Counted from the first letter of the stretch, positions 26,862-36,103 are shown. The stretch: DNA of 64,000 bases from Chryseobacterium ginsenosidimutans (GCF_024807225.1 NZ_JANUCO010000001.1:558001-622000); one strand, 5' to 3'. Program-made: numbers and translations. The notes: a model not told the origin generated them from the letters alone.

Positions 26862-27719
26862 GAGCCTGTTTAAAAAATTAATAAAAAAAAAGAGTAAGGG
26901 TAAGAAGTTGAATAAAAATTGTCATTTTAGAGTTGCAAAACAAAAAACTTCAATGTATCCAACAGACTTAACCCAAACTCAGTGGCAATTTATAAAAAAA
27001 GCATTAGATTTTGATGACAGAAAACGAAAATATGATTTGATTATCATTTGGAATGCTATTAATTATTTGGTAAAAACAGGCTGCCAATGGAGACTTTTGC
27101 CTCATGATTTTCCAAAATGGCAATTGGTTTATTACTATTATTCAAAATGGTCAAATCTGGAGATTTTCGATTTATTATTATCAAAATTAAGAGAGAAAGT
27201 ACGTCGGGATAGAGGCCAGAAATCGCAGGCAAGTTTAGGAATTATGGACAGCCAGAGTGTTCGTTGGGGAAATAACCGTTCACTCAATGGCTTTGACGGA
27301 GCCAAAAAAGTAAAAGGAATCAAAAGACACGTCGTGGTAGATAAAAACGGGTTTTTGTTAGCCGTAATGGTAAGTGTAGCCAATATTCATGACAGTAAAG
27401 CGGCATTATTGCTGATGAAAACATTGCGATATTTACTAATTCCGCTTCAGGTAATCTTAGCGGACGGAGGTTACAGAGGGGGTATTATTGAGGAAATAAA
27501 AACTAAATTAGGCTATATCATTCAAATCGTTATGCGGAGTGACAAAAAAGAAAAAGGATTTGAGCCACTCCATAAAAGATGGATTGTTGAACGTACTTTT
27601 TCATGGTTTGATAATGATAGAAGGCTATGCAGAAATTATGAACTCCTAATGGAAACTTCCGAAAATATGGTCAAATTATCCGCTATAAAATTATTACTTA
27701 ATAAAATTTAAACAGGCTC
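26862..27719 (+). mobile_element. IS5-family element (IS1031-like group)
   Basis: 858 bases bounded by inverted repeats that begin GAGCCTGTTTAAA. A three-base duplication, TTA, flanks it (26859-26861 and 27720-27722), which fits the TNA target of the IS1031 group. It contains one intact transposase gene. The perfect target duplication and intact ends point to a simple, fairly recent transposition into the thioredoxin-like gene. Confidence 0.9.
26953..27711 (+). CDS. IS5-family transposase
   Basis: About 252 residues from the ATG of MYPTDLTQTQWQFIKKALDF (a TTG 15 codons upstream is open but unneeded). The DDE triad is visible: Asp in GIMDSQSVRWG, Asp in VILADGGYRGG, and Glu in WIVERTFSWFDNDRRLCRNY, followed by the YREK-type signature. 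The N-terminal part (NYLVKTGCQWRLLPHDFPKW) is the usual DUF4096-like segment. No stop or frameshift, so the enzyme may be active. Confidence 0.95.
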   Translation: MYPTDLTQTQWQFIKKALDFDDRKRKYDLIIIWNAINYLVKTGCQWRLLPHDFPKWQLVYYYYSKWSNLEIFDLLLSKLREKVRRDRGQKSQASLGIMDSQSVRWGNNRSLNGFDGAKKVKGIKRHVVVDKNGFLLAVMVSVANIHDSKAALLLMKTLRYLLIPLQVILADGGYRGGIIEEIKTKLGYIIQIVMRSDKKEKGFEPLHKRWIVERTFSWFDNDRRLCRNYELLMETSENMVKLSAIKLLLNKI

Positions 27720-28497
27720 TTATTATTATGACAATGAAAAGAATATAAAAAAAGTTACGGGGATATCGAAAGACCAAAAAGAATATAATGATTTTTTTGC
27801 TGAGGTTTCTGAAGATGAAAAAGCATTATTTAAAACTAAAACCAATGGTGTCGATGATTTTATGAAATTAAACTTGCCAATACTGCAAAAGGAAGATACA
27901 TTATTGCTTAAATTTACTAAAAAACATCCAAATTCTTATTATGCACTTTGGCAATTGGTGAAAAAACAAAAAAATGATGGGTACAAAATAATTAATGAAA
28001 ATGCATTTGATAATTTATCACCAAAAATCAGAAAATCAAAATTAGGATTACAATTTTCAAAAGATATTACCGCTGCAAAACAACTCTTAGTTGGTAATGT
28101 ATTCCCTACAGAACAATTCAATAATCCTTCAAAAATAATCCTTGGGGAAAAGTACACGTTAGTAGATTTTTGGTTTTCTTATTGTGGTCCTTGTATAGCA
28201 CAGATACCAAAGTATTTGGAAATTAATAAAAAATATAGTGGTAAAGATTTTCAAATTGTACAAATTTCTACGGATGTTACAAAAAATGTAGATAACTGGA
28301 AAAGAATTGTAAAAAAATATGATTTGCCTTGGCAAAGCCTCTTAGATGAAAATGCGAAAATTTCTACAGCTTTCAACATCAATGTTTTTCCAACCAACTT
28401 TCTGTTAGATTCTCAGGGGAAAATTTTAAAGCGTGATATTTCTCAGGATGATTTAGAAATTTTTTTAGGAGCAAATATTAAAAAAGTAAATAATTAA

Positions 28498-28900
28498 TTT
28501 TGAAAATTACTGGGTTTTCTAAAATTAGACATACAAGAATTTATTTTCCATACCAATCTCTCTTAAAGTTGCTCATTTAATTTTATAGTTAATGAGACAA
28601 AACTATAGTTCAGCAATGTAAAAAGTTAGTGTGTTAAATTATTATTGCAAGATTTTAAAGAGGTCTCTGTTTCTTTAATAAGATTTAAAAAATAAATTTA
28701 GCTATATATAAAGTGAGATGAAATTCTCCTAATATGAAGAAAACTTATTCTCAATTTCTTTCTGAATAGAAGGGTAAATCTTAACTTTAAAAACCTTTTT
28801 AATTAACAATTAAGATTCTGTATTGAATGTTTAATTAGTTGATTTTTAATACGTTAAATTATTAAAAATAAATTACGTAACTTAGCAGACTTTTTATAAA
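28498..28900. other. AT-rich gap before the DUF6909-like gene
   Basis: About 410 bases without a gene on either strand that I can support. A weak -7-like TAACTTAG lies near 28878 upstream of the next gene. Otherwise only A/T runs. Confidence 0.4.
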
Positions 28901-28911
28901 AATTTTAATAT

Positions 28912-30603
28912 ATGACAAATTCTAGAGCAAGAGAAACTACCGAGGCAATTGAAAGACTATACATATCTATGAGACACCTGTTTTATAGAGGTTTTTTCAA
29001 GCCGAGCGGAGTTTCTGGAGAAAGCATTAGAAGTTTGTTGAAGACGATCAATCCGGAGATTTATGGAACGATGAATATTCCTAATAAACTGGAATTGGAT
29101 GGTTTGATGTATGTTTTAGACAGACTTCCTGAGGGAATTGAAGAATGCGCTTTCATTCATCTTACATCAGACGAAGGTTTTGATAAAGGAAGCTTCGAGC
29201 CGATCGTTCCTAAAAAGAGAAGAAGAAACTGCTACAGAATAGACGAACACCAGATGAATATCGAGGTTCTTTTGGGGCGTTCTGAAATCTATGACATTCT
29301 TACTCACCTTACCTTTTTATTTATAGAAGCAGATAAAGTTAGAAATTTAGCTTTCATTCAAGATGAAAACTGGAAGCCGACCCGTGCTTTTAAAATCATT
29401 GAAGAAGTGGTAAAAGGCGAAAAGAAATTCAGCAGAAAAGAAAAAGAAGTTGCTTTGATTCATTTGTCTTCTTTAATAGGAAGAACTTTTGAAGAAACAT
29501 TGAACGCTTACAATACTTTCGGAGATGACAATAATCCTGATCGTTTATTTAAAATCATCTACAACTTAGGAAAAATAAGTCTTGAGGATGCAAAACAGAC
29601 GAGAGAAAGAGAAATTCATTTCAGTGCAATATTAAAGGAAAGAGTAGGTCATCACTATTTCGGTGAAAAATGGGCGAATAAAGTGAAAGAAGTTTTATTT
29701 GAAAACGACCTTCACATGAGACCGTTGCATATTATTTCTGCGAACATGCACTCCGTGAAAAATATGCTGTATGCGAATGATGCTTTAAAGAAAAAAGATC
29801 CAAAAGAAGTAGATTACAAATTATACGGAGATATTTCCGATAAAAAAGAACTTCGCGACAAGGTTTCAAAATACGCCTTAGAAGAAGGAATGATCTATAT
29901 TAATGATAAGAGCGGAAGTAATATCGATGTTCAGATCATTGATTTAAGCAAAACAAATCTTAAAAACACACCTTTCGGTCATACAAAATATGGCGGAGAC
30001 GATGTAATCATGGTTTTCGATTACGCTTTTGGTGAACAGGCTTATGAAGTAATGGATGAATTATTGAGACCTTTCGAACAAAAAGGAGAGGTGTATATGA
30101 TGAAAGTAAAATCTGTTTCTATCATGGGTAAAGCAGGAATTCTTTCCGGCGGAAAAGGAGATATTATGATTCCGACTTCTCATATCTTTGAAGGAACGGC
30201 AGATAATTATCCGTTTGAAAATGCTTTGAAACTGGATGATTTTGTAGATGATGAATTAAAAGCTTTCGAAGGACCCATGATTACGGTATTGGGAACTTCG
30301 CTTCAAAACAGAGATATTCTTCAATATTTCATGAATACTTCATGGAAAGCAATCGGACTTGAAATGGAAGGCGCACATTACCAAAAAGCAATTCAGGTGG
30401 CTTCTAAAATCAGACATCATATTGCCCCGGATTTATTCGTTTGCTATGCATATTATGCTTCGGATAATCCATTGGAAACAGGAAGTACACTTTCTTCAGG
30501 AGGGTTGGGTCTTACAGGGGTAAAACCAACGTATCTGATTACCTTAAGAATCCTTGAAAAGATTTTACTAAGCGGAAAGAAAGAGATTTCTCCTAAAAAA
30601 TAA
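28912..30603 (+). CDS. DUF6909-like protein with nucleoside-phosphorylase-like C-terminus
   Basis: A 563-residue soluble protein. The N-terminal ~300 residues are helical (ETTEAIERLYISMRHLFYRG) and include RKRRNC-like basic and helical stretches. The C-terminal ~220 residues resemble the phosphorylase/AMP-nucleosidase fold: VSIMGKAGILSGGKGDIMIP, EGPMITVLGTSLQNRDILQ and AIGLEMEGAHYQKAIQVA, where ExEG is the usual nucleoside-binding motif. I recall this arrangement as DUF6909 in Bacteroidota. A nucleosidase-like activity is plausible but unproven. The first 18 codons are duplicated at 26408. A terminator follows at 30631. Confidence 0.7.
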   Translation: MTNSRARETTEAIERLYISMRHLFYRGFFKPSGVSGESIRSLLKTINPEIYGTMNIPNKLELDGLMYVLDRLPEGIEECAFIHLTSDEGFDKGSFEPIVPKKRRRNCYRIDEHQMNIEVLLGRSEIYDILTHLTFLFIEADKVRNLAFIQDENWKPTRAFKIIEEVVKGEKKFSRKEKEVALIHLSSLIGRTFEETLNAYNTFGDDNNPDRLFKIIYNLGKISLEDAKQTREREIHFSAILKERVGHHYFGEKWANKVKEVLFENDLHMRPLHIISANMHSVKNMLYANDALKKKDPKEVDYKLYGDISDKKELRDKVSKYALEEGMIYINDKSGSNIDVQIIDLSKTNLKNTPFGHTKYGGDDVIMVFDYAFGEQAYEVMDELLRPFEQKGEVYMMKVKSVSIMGKAGILSGGKGDIMIPTSHIFEGTADNYPFENALKLDDFVDDELKAFEGPMITVLGTSLQNRDILQYFMNTSWKAIGLEMEGAHYQKAIQVASKIRHHIAPDLFVCYAYYASDNPLETGSTLSSGGLGLTGVKPTYLITLRILEKILLSGKKEISPKK

Positions 30604-30630
30604 TTTTTAATTTCGATTAAGAATCAATCT

Positions 30631-30668
30631 AATCCTTCAAGGTTTCAAAGACTTTGAAGGATTTTTAT
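30631..30668 (+). terminator. Terminator after the DUF6909-like gene
   Basis: AATCCTTCAA pairs with TTGAAGGATT across a 13-base loop, followed by TTTTATTT. Confidence 0.8.
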
Positions 30669-30712
30669 TTCTAATAGGTTTCTCGAAAATGATGAAAAAT
30701 ACGCACAATCAT

Positions 30713-30745
30713 CTGTGAAAATCTGTGCAATCTGTGGGAAAAACA
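30713..30745. repeat. AATCTGTG short intergenic repeat, copy 3
   Basis: Three staggered units, ATCTGTGAA, AATCTGTGC and AATCTGTGGGA, the same pattern and order as at 9726-9757. Confidence 0.5.
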
Positions 30746-30778
30746 CAAAAAATAGCGATACCAAAAAACAAAATTAAT

Positions 30779-30786
30779 TATCTTTA
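30779..30786 (+). promoter_or_regulatory. -7 box upstream of the DinB-fold gene
   Basis: TATCTTTA, one base from TAnnTTTG, 21 bases before the ATG. Confidence 0.4.
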
Positions 30787-30807
30787 GAAACCACAAAAAT
30801 TAAAATA

Positions 30808-31272
30808 ATGAGTTCAACCTCACAATTAGCAAAAAGATTCAGGGAAGTACTGCTTAACGGACTTTGGATTGCCAATACGAACTTTAAAGATCAGCTTCAA
30901 GACGTTACTTGGGAACAGGCGACGACAAAAATCGGTTCTTTAAATACGATTGCAATGCTTACTTTTCATATTGATTATTATATCGCAGGTTTGGTGAATG
31001 TTTTTGAAGGCGGTGATTTGGAAATCAGAGATAAATACAGCTTCGATCTTCCGACAATTGAATCTCAAGCGCAATGGGAAGAGCTTTTAAATAAACTTTG
31101 GAATGATGCTGAAAAATTCGCAATCTTATTAGAAGAAATGCCTGATTCTAAAATGAATGAAGTTTTTGTTGATGAAAAATACGGAACTTATCTTAGAAAT
31201 ATCGACGGAATGATTGAACATTGTTATTATCATTTGGGACAGATTACTTTGATTAAAAAATTGTTGGATTAA
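30808..31272 (+). CDS. DinB-superfamily (DUF1572-like) metal-binding protein
   Basis: A 154-residue four-helix protein with the three His typical for DinB-fold metal sites: one in MLTFHIDYY (residue ~54) and two in EHCYYHLGQI (near residues 136 and 140). Members bind divalent metal and include thiol transferases and damage-inducible proteins; the function of this one is unknown. It is a single gene, flanked by short repeats. Confidence 0.78.
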   Translation: MSSTSQLAKRFREVLLNGLWIANTNFKDQLQDVTWEQATTKIGSLNTIAMLTFHIDYYIAGLVNVFEGGDLEIRDKYSFDLPTIESQAQWEELLNKLWNDAEKFAILLEEMPDSKMNEVFVDEKYGTYLRNIDGMIEHCYYHLGQITLIKKLLD

Positions 31273-31323
31273 ACACAAATAAGCACTAATGTTTTCACAA
31301 ATAGCACGAACTTATTTGTGTTT
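31271..31323. repeat. Long inverted repeat after the DinB-fold gene
   Basis: A perfect 13-base pair, AAACACAAATAAG at 31271-31283 and its complement at 31311-31323, encloses 27 bases. It begins right after the stop codon of the DinB-fold gene and may end its transcript. Confidence 0.6.
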
Positions 31324-31364
31324 AAAATTGTGCATTTATTTGTGATATTCGGGTTAAAAAAATC

Positions 31365-31393
31365 CGCGTTATCTGCAAAATCCGCAAGATAAA
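31365..31393. repeat. AATCTGTG-like intergenic repeat, copy 4
   Basis: AATCCGCGTTATCTGC and AAAATCCGCAAGA units, a C-for-T variant of the pattern at 9726-9757. Confidence 0.4.
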
Positions 31394-31457
31394 ATTTAAC
31401 AATCAAAATAAAATCAATCTAAAACAACAACAAACAAAACCTCATCAAAACTCCACA

Positions 31458-31489
31458 TTTGAGGCTTTTATTTTAATTACTTATCTTTA
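31458..31489 (+). promoter_or_regulatory. Promoter of the M1 peptidase gene
   Basis: TTTG at 31458-31461, 20 bases, then TATCTTTA at 31482-31489. The ATG is 17 bases further on. Confidence 0.55.
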
Positions 31490-31506
31490 AAAAAATAAAA
31501 TTTTAA

Positions 31507-33351
31507 ATGAAAAAATCGGTTGCAATCCTATTTGCATTTATCATTTCTCAATTTCAGGCACAGCAAGGCGCTTATTATCAGCAAGGTGCGAAGTATAAGA
31601 TGGATATTGATGTGAATGCAGAAAAATTTACGTACACAGGAAATCAGACTTTAGAATACACCAACAACTCACCCGACGAACTGAACGTTGTCTATTTTCA
31701 TCTGTATTGGAATGCTTTTAAGCCTAATTCCATGATGGATCAACGAGTTGCAGGTCAGGGAAAAAATGGCGATTCAAGATTGCAGAAAGACGGGATTTCA
31801 AGATTAGCTTCGATTCCGAAAGAGGAAGAAGGGGCACAAAATATTCACTGGATCAAACAGAATGGAAAGACTTTAAAGTTTGAAGTTCAGGAAACCGTGA
31901 TGAAAGTCTATCTGGCTGAACCGATTAAACCAAATTCTACCACAACTTTCACGATGGATTGGGATGCGGTAATTCCTCAGCAAATCAGAAGAAGCGGGAG
32001 AAACAATAGGGAAGGCGTTGATATGACCATGACACAATGGTACCCGAAAATTGCGGAATACGATTACGACGGTTGGGCAACTTTCGACTATATCGGAAGA
32101 GAGTTTCATGCGCCGTTTTCAGACTTTGAAGTTAATATTAAAATTAACAAAGATTATGTAATCGGAGCAGGAGGAATTCTTGAAAATCCTTCCGGTGTTA
32201 AAGGATATCAGGAAAAATCTTTATTAACAGTTGATAAAAATAATAAAGTTATCTGGAAATGGACGGCAAAAAATATGTTGGATTTTGCTTGGGCAGCCGA
32301 CAGAGATTATGTTGTAAAGAGTTTCGATGTTCCGGAAGGTCCGAAAGTTTTCTTGGTGTATCAGAATAATGATAAAACCAAAGTTTGGGAACAAGCTCAG
32401 CCTTATCTTACAAAATATTATCAGTTGATGAATGCTCATTTCGGGAAGTATGTTTATCCGACATACGCTTTTATCCAAGGTGGTGATGGCGGAATGGAAT
32501 ACGGAATGTGTACCATGATTTTAGGAGAGGCTAAAAATATTGAAGGTTTAATGGGATTAATGGCTCATGAAGGCGCTCACTCTTGGTATCAGCAAATGTT
32601 GGCGACGAACGAATCGATGCGTCCATGGATGGATGAAGGCTTCACAAGTTATGCCGAAGGTTATGTAATGAATCAGATTTTTCCTCCAAAACAGGAGCTT
32701 CCGAATCCGTTTGCGAATTCGGTAAATGCCTATAGAAATTTCGTTAAAAAAGGCATTGAAGAACCTGCAATCTGGTTGGGCGATCACCACGACAATGGGA
32801 CTTCTTACACCTATGCTTCTTATGTGAAAGGTGAATTGTATTTAGTGGAATTAGGTTACATCATGGGAGAGCAGAATTTAGCGGAAACATTGAAGCAATA
32901 TTATGATCAATGGGCTATGAAACATCCTTCTGACAGAGATTTCCTGCATATTGCCCAGAAAGTTTCGGGGATGGATCTTAAATGGTTCCAGAATTATTGG
33001 ATCAACACTACAAAAACCATCGATTACGCCATAAAAGATGTGAAGTACGATGCAAAATCCACAACAATCACTTTGGTAAATAACGGACAGGTTCCGATGC
33101 CGATTGATTTCAGTGTGATTACAAAGGATAAAAAAATGGTGACCTATCAAATTCCGATGAATATGACGCATACCTGGAAAGAAAAAGATGCGTATGGTGA
33201 TTTCAAAACAATGCCTTACTGGCCTTGGACGCAGAAAGAATATACCATAACAGTTCCTTATAAAAAAGACCAGTTGTCTGCTTTAGGAATTGATTTCAGC
33301 CAAAGAATGGCGGATGTAAATTTGGAAGATAATGTTGTTGAAGTGAAATAA
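31507..33351 (+). CDS. Secreted M1-family zinc metallopeptidase
   Basis: A 614-residue protein with a signal peptide (MKKSVAILFAFIISQFQAQ). The catalytic zinc motif is HEGAH (HExxH) in LMGLMAHEGAHSWYQQML, with the distal Glu in MDEGFTSYAEGY; GGMEYGMCTMI is the M1 exopeptidase GxMEN-like motif in altered form (GGMEYG). N-terminal beta domain and C-terminal beta sandwich complete the M1 layout. It probably cleaves peptides in the periplasm or at the surface. Single gene, with promoter at 31458 and terminator at 33371. Confidence 0.9.
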   Translation: MKKSVAILFAFIISQFQAQQGAYYQQGAKYKMDIDVNAEKFTYTGNQTLEYTNNSPDELNVVYFHLYWNAFKPNSMMDQRVAGQGKNGDSRLQKDGISRLASIPKEEEGAQNIHWIKQNGKTLKFEVQETVMKVYLAEPIKPNSTTTFTMDWDAVIPQQIRRSGRNNREGVDMTMTQWYPKIAEYDYDGWATFDYIGREFHAPFSDFEVNIKINKDYVIGAGGILENPSGVKGYQEKSLLTVDKNNKVIWKWTAKNMLDFAWAADRDYVVKSFDVPEGPKVFLVYQNNDKTKVWEQAQPYLTKYYQLMNAHFGKYVYPTYAFIQGGDGGMEYGMCTMILGEAKNIEGLMGLMAHEGAHSWYQQMLATNESMRPWMDEGFTSYAEGYVMNQIFPPKQELPNPFANSVNAYRNFVKKGIEEPAIWLGDHHDNGTSYTYASYVKGELYLVELGYIMGEQNLAETLKQYYDQWAMKHPSDRDFLHIAQKVSGMDLKWFQNYWINTTKTIDYAIKDVKYDAKSTTITLVNNGQVPMPIDFSVITKDKKMVTYQIPMNMTHTWKEKDAYGDFKTMPYWPWTQKEYTITVPYKKDQLSALGIDFSQRMADVNLEDNVVEVK

Positions 33352-33370
33352 TTAACTTTAGATAAATAAA

Positions 33371-33404
33371 TGATCCCCGAAGATAATTCTTTGGGGATCA
33401 TTTA
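33371..33404 (+). terminator. Terminator after the M1 peptidase gene
   Basis: A 13-bp stem (TGATCCCC plus inner GAAGA, pairing with TCTTT and GGGGATCA) around a TAAT loop, followed by TTTATT. Confidence 0.85.
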
Positions 33405-33418
33405 TTGTAAATTAAATT

Positions 33419-33614
33419 GCATTTGGTTGCGCGCAATGTTGTTTGGAACAAAAGTATATTGCATTTGGTTTAAAACAATAATGATTTAGACTTCCGTAAA
33501 TTGTATTTTATTACAAACAATATTGTTTTACTCTAATGTAGTTTGCATTTTGTTTAAAACAACCTTGTTTATAACCTTCGGAGAAAGTATTTGGTTACAA
33601 ACAGACTTGTTTAA
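33419..33614. repeat. Tandem repeat, five units with an exact 42-base period
   Basis: Units start at 33419, 33461, 33503, 33545 and 33587. Each has a conserved first part, roughly G(C/T)ATTTGGTTnnAAACAA followed by nnnTTGTTT, and a variable last ~14 bases. The fifth unit is partial. The array fills the gap between the M1 gene and the convergent M23 gene. Confidence 0.85.
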
Positions 33615-33626
33615 GTTTAAGAATTT

Positions 33627-34463
33627 TTAATATTGCTTTGAGTAAGTCTTCTTTTCAGATAAATACTCAGTTTTATTTCCGTCTCCCGTTCTGAAAAGTG
33701 TTTTAGCAGTATTTCTTTGTTTCGGACTTGATGCGCTTGGAAGAAAACATACAAAATGAAGATGAGGTCCGTTTGTCCAGCCTGTGTTTCCGCTTAATCC
33801 GATTACGTCTCCTCTTTTTACGATATCTCCTGCTTTTACTTTTACACCATTTTGCTTTAAATGAAAATATTGAGCAATCGTTCCGTCAGAATGTAAAATC
33901 GAAATATAATTGGCAAGATTAGCACAGCTTACGGTAGGACATCCTGTATTGTTACTCTGAACAGCGTCGATCACTTTACCTTCTCTTGCAGCAGTGATTT
34001 CTGTTCCTTCCGGCATTGTGAAATCTAGAGAATTTTCATTTTGATGAGAAAAAATTCCGTTATAGCCTTGGTGAACGGTGAAAGATTTTCCCTTTTGAAA
34101 AGGCAGATCATATTTATAATCCGAATCGTAGGTTTTTATCGTAGCATCTCCTGCTAATGTATAATAAACAGGCATTTTCTTTATCTTCCAGCCTTTTTTC
34201 TTATCATTAACAACAAGAGCAAGTACCTTATTTTTTGTAGATTGAGGCGGCAATACCTGAATTGTTTTAAAGGTTTCCGGTATCCGCAGATTCTCAAGTT
34301 CAGGTTGTCCTTCGAAGGCTATAGAGATAGGATATATTTCAATATTATCGGCATAATAAATGACGCTGTCCTTTTTTACTTCAGGATACATTTTGGCACT
34401 TTTCTGGGAAAATGCGAGAAAGGATTGAATAATTAAAATTACGGTAATTAGTTTTTTCATCAT
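33627..34463 (-). CDS. Secreted M23-family metallopeptidase
   Basis: 278 residues: a signal peptide (KKLITVILIIQSFLAFSQ), a ~110-residue N-terminal domain, and a C-terminal LytM/M23 fold. Zinc ligands: the first His in FSHQNENSLDFTMPEGTE (HxxxSxD form), further His in YFHLKQNGVKVKAGDIV and PHLHFVCF. GDVIGLSGNTGWTNGPHLHF is the classical end of the domain. It would act on peptidoglycan bridges or as a periplasmic endopeptidase. The gene behind it (34473) starts upstream on the same strand. Confidence 0.9.
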   Translation of the reverse strand: MMKKLITVILIIQSFLAFSQKSAKMYPEVKKDSVIYYADNIEIYPISIAFEGQPELENLRIPETFKTIQVLPPQSTKNKVLALVVNDKKKGWKIKKMPVYYTLAGDATIKTYDSDYKYDLPFQKGKSFTVHQGYNGIFSHQNENSLDFTMPEGTEITAAREGKVIDAVQSNNTGCPTVSCANLANYISILHSDGTIAQYFHLKQNGVKVKAGDIVKRGDVIGLSGNTGWTNGPHLHFVCFLPSASSPKQRNTAKTLFRTGDGNKTEYLSEKKTYSKQY

Positions 34464-34472
34464 GTAAGTATT

Positions 34473-35075
34473 TTATTTAATCTCAAATTGTTTTACCATC
34501 CAGTGATTCGGATGATTTTTAATTAAATCGTTTTTGATGGATTCATCTTTCGTCGTCATATAGCTGTAAACTTTTAACGGAACAGAATCCGGATATTCTT
34601 TCAACCCTTGAATTGCGACGGCTTTTGCTTCATCTTTCTTTTCGCCGCTGTCTAATGCTTCATATTTATAAATGTAAACAATGGCAGGAATTTTCCCGTA
34701 AACACTTTTTGTTTCATCTTCCAGTAATTTCATCGTTGCGATCTGAAAATCAGGATTAGGCTTTTTCCCGACCGCTGCAGTCTGGCTGATGTGTTGCTGA
34801 TACATGAGAAAAAGAATCAGAATATGAATATTTTTTGTAGTAGAATCTGAAGCCAGTTTTTGAATTCTTTCTATAGTTTCAGGCGTCATTTCATCGTTTT
34901 CTGCCTGTAGATTTTTGTCATAAAATTCGTCGAGAAGATTATAAATTGTTTTGTCGTTTCCGTCGATTTGTGATTCCTTTTTTATTTTCTCGAATACTTC
35001 TTTTGCTGCAGCTGCGGTTTGCGAAAAAGCATGAATACCCAAGAAAAATAAGAATAGTAAGACCAGTTTTTTCAT
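34473..35075 (-). CDS. Secreted protein of unknown function
   Basis: A 200-residue protein with a signal peptide (MKKLVLLFLFFLGIHAFSQ). The remainder is mostly helical and charged, with a tetratricopeptide-like feel at ALDSGEKKDEAKAVAIQGLK. I do not recognise a family. It lies 9 bases upstream of the M23 peptidase gene on the same strand, so the two are probably cotranscribed and may work together in the periplasm. Confidence 0.7.
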   Translation of the reverse strand: MKKLVLLFLFFLGIHAFSQTAAAAKEVFEKIKKESQIDGNDKTIYNLLDEFYDKNLQAENDEMTPETIERIQKLASDSTTKNIHILILFLMYQQHISQTAAVGKKPNPDFQIATMKLLEDETKSVYGKIPAIVYIYKYEALDSGEKKDEAKAVAIQGLKEYPDSVPLKVYSYMTTKDESIKNDLIKNHPNHWMVKQFEIK

Positions 35076-35234
35076 GAAAGTGGAGGTGAGGTGATTTTAG
35101 ATTTTAAATATAATTAATTGTTTTAGAAAGAACAAAGTATTTTATGGAAGATTGAGAGGTAGGTTTTATTTAAATTGTTAAATTTAAACCCTTAAAATTA
35201 ATATAAGGTTTTCATCCTTTTGAAAATTAAATAA

Positions 35235-35993
35235 ATGAATTCAATCGTAATAAATATAGGAAACAGCAATATCAGATTTGGTCTTTTTGATGATGACAAT
35301 TGTGATATTTCGTGGGTAATCAATACAAAACCGTACAGAACGCCGGATGAATTGTATGTTCAGATGTCGATGCTGTATCAGACGTATAAAATCGAGCCCA
35401 AAGAAATCAGTAAAGTGATTATCGGTTCCGTTGTACCTCAGCTTACCAAAGTGATGAACGCGGCAATTAAAAAGATTCACGATCTGGATCCTGTTATTGT
35501 AGACCGAAACACGCCATCGGCAGTAGTTGCAAAATCTAAACAGATGGGAACGGATATTTATGCCAATCTTGTGGCGGCTCATAATTTGTATCCCGGAAGA
35601 AAGAAAATCGTTCTCGATTTCGGTACAGCACTTACGGCGAGCTGTGTTGCAGAAGACGGTGAAACGTTGGGAGTAATTATCGCGCCGGGAATTATAACCG
35701 CCTTAAACTCTCTCATTGCCCAAACTGCCCAACTTCCGGGAATAGAATTGGTAAAACCAAAAAAAGTATTGGGATTAGACACGGTGAGTTGTATGCAAAG
35801 CGGGATGGTTTATGGGTTTTTGGGAATGGTGGAAGGTTTCATCGATAGAATTAATGATGAGGTAAATGATGATTGTTTTGTCGTGGCAACAGGCGGAGTT
35901 TCTCATGTTTATAAACCGCTCACAGAGAAAATTCATGTGATGGACAGGCTTCACACCTTAAAAGGATTATACTTTTTAGGAAAAGATAAATAA
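35235..35993 (+). CDS. coaX: Type III pantothenate kinase
   Basis: A 252-residue ASKHA-fold kinase. The phosphate-1 motif is VINIGNSNIRFGLFDDD (residues ~5-21); KIVLDFGTALTASCV gives the second motif with the catalytic Asp near residue 125, and PGIITALNSLIAQTAQLPGI the pantothenate-binding segment. VVATGGVSHVYKPL closes the fold. It performs the first step of coenzyme A synthesis, feeding coaBC at the other end of the window. Terminator at 35999. Confidence 0.94.
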   Translation: MNSIVINIGNSNIRFGLFDDDNCDISWVINTKPYRTPDELYVQMSMLYQTYKIEPKEISKVIIGSVVPQLTKVMNAAIKKIHDLDPVIVDRNTPSAVVAKSKQMGTDIYANLVAAHNLYPGRKKIVLDFGTALTASCVAEDGETLGVIIAPGIITALNSLIAQTAQLPGIELVKPKKVLGLDTVSCMQSGMVYGFLGMVEGFIDRINDEVNDDCFVVATGGVSHVYKPLTEKIHVMDRLHTLKGLYFLGKDK

Positions 35994-35998
35994 AATAG

Positions 35999-36022
35999 CA
36001 GCCTTGAAAAAGGCTGTTTTTT
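35999..36022 (+). terminator. Terminator after coaX
   Basis: CAGCCTT pairs with AAGGCTG, followed by six T. Confidence 0.85.
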
Positions 36023-36103
36023 GTTTTTAGAGGAGTTCATGCTCAGAATTCGTAAATTTATCATTGTCAATAAATTTTCATTTAAAAAAACAATAACCCG
36101 ATC

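Larger units (their letters stand above)
26563..28497 (+). pseudogene. DUF4369/TlpA-like thiol-disulfide oxidoreductase, split by an IS5-type element
   Basis: The 5' part (26563-26861) encodes a signal peptide (MKKIIVFLFFTFFLCSAQ) and a beta-rich DUF4369-like N-terminal domain. The 3' part (27723-28497) carries a TlpA/AhpC-like thioredoxin domain with the CxxC motif in FWFSYCGPCIAQIPK and the cis-Pro loop NVFPTNFLLD. If the element at 26862-27719 and one copy of TTA are removed, the frame is continuous (NKTYYYDNEKN) and encodes 357 residues. The intact protein would be a periplasmic or membrane-anchored oxidoreductase. An internal ATG at 27862 opens a 211-residue 3' frame, but it lacks export signals. 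Function is therefore probably lost, recently, since both halves remain clean. Confidence 0.88.

Noticed and set aside
28912..30603. Firm call as AMP nucleosidase
   Set aside because: Only the C-terminal third looks like the phosphorylase fold, and the N-terminal 300 residues do not match the AMP nucleosidase layout I know.
33419..33614. Possible CRISPR array (42-base period)
   Set aside because: Conserved parts are degenerate, the variable parts are only ~14 bases, and no cas gene is near.
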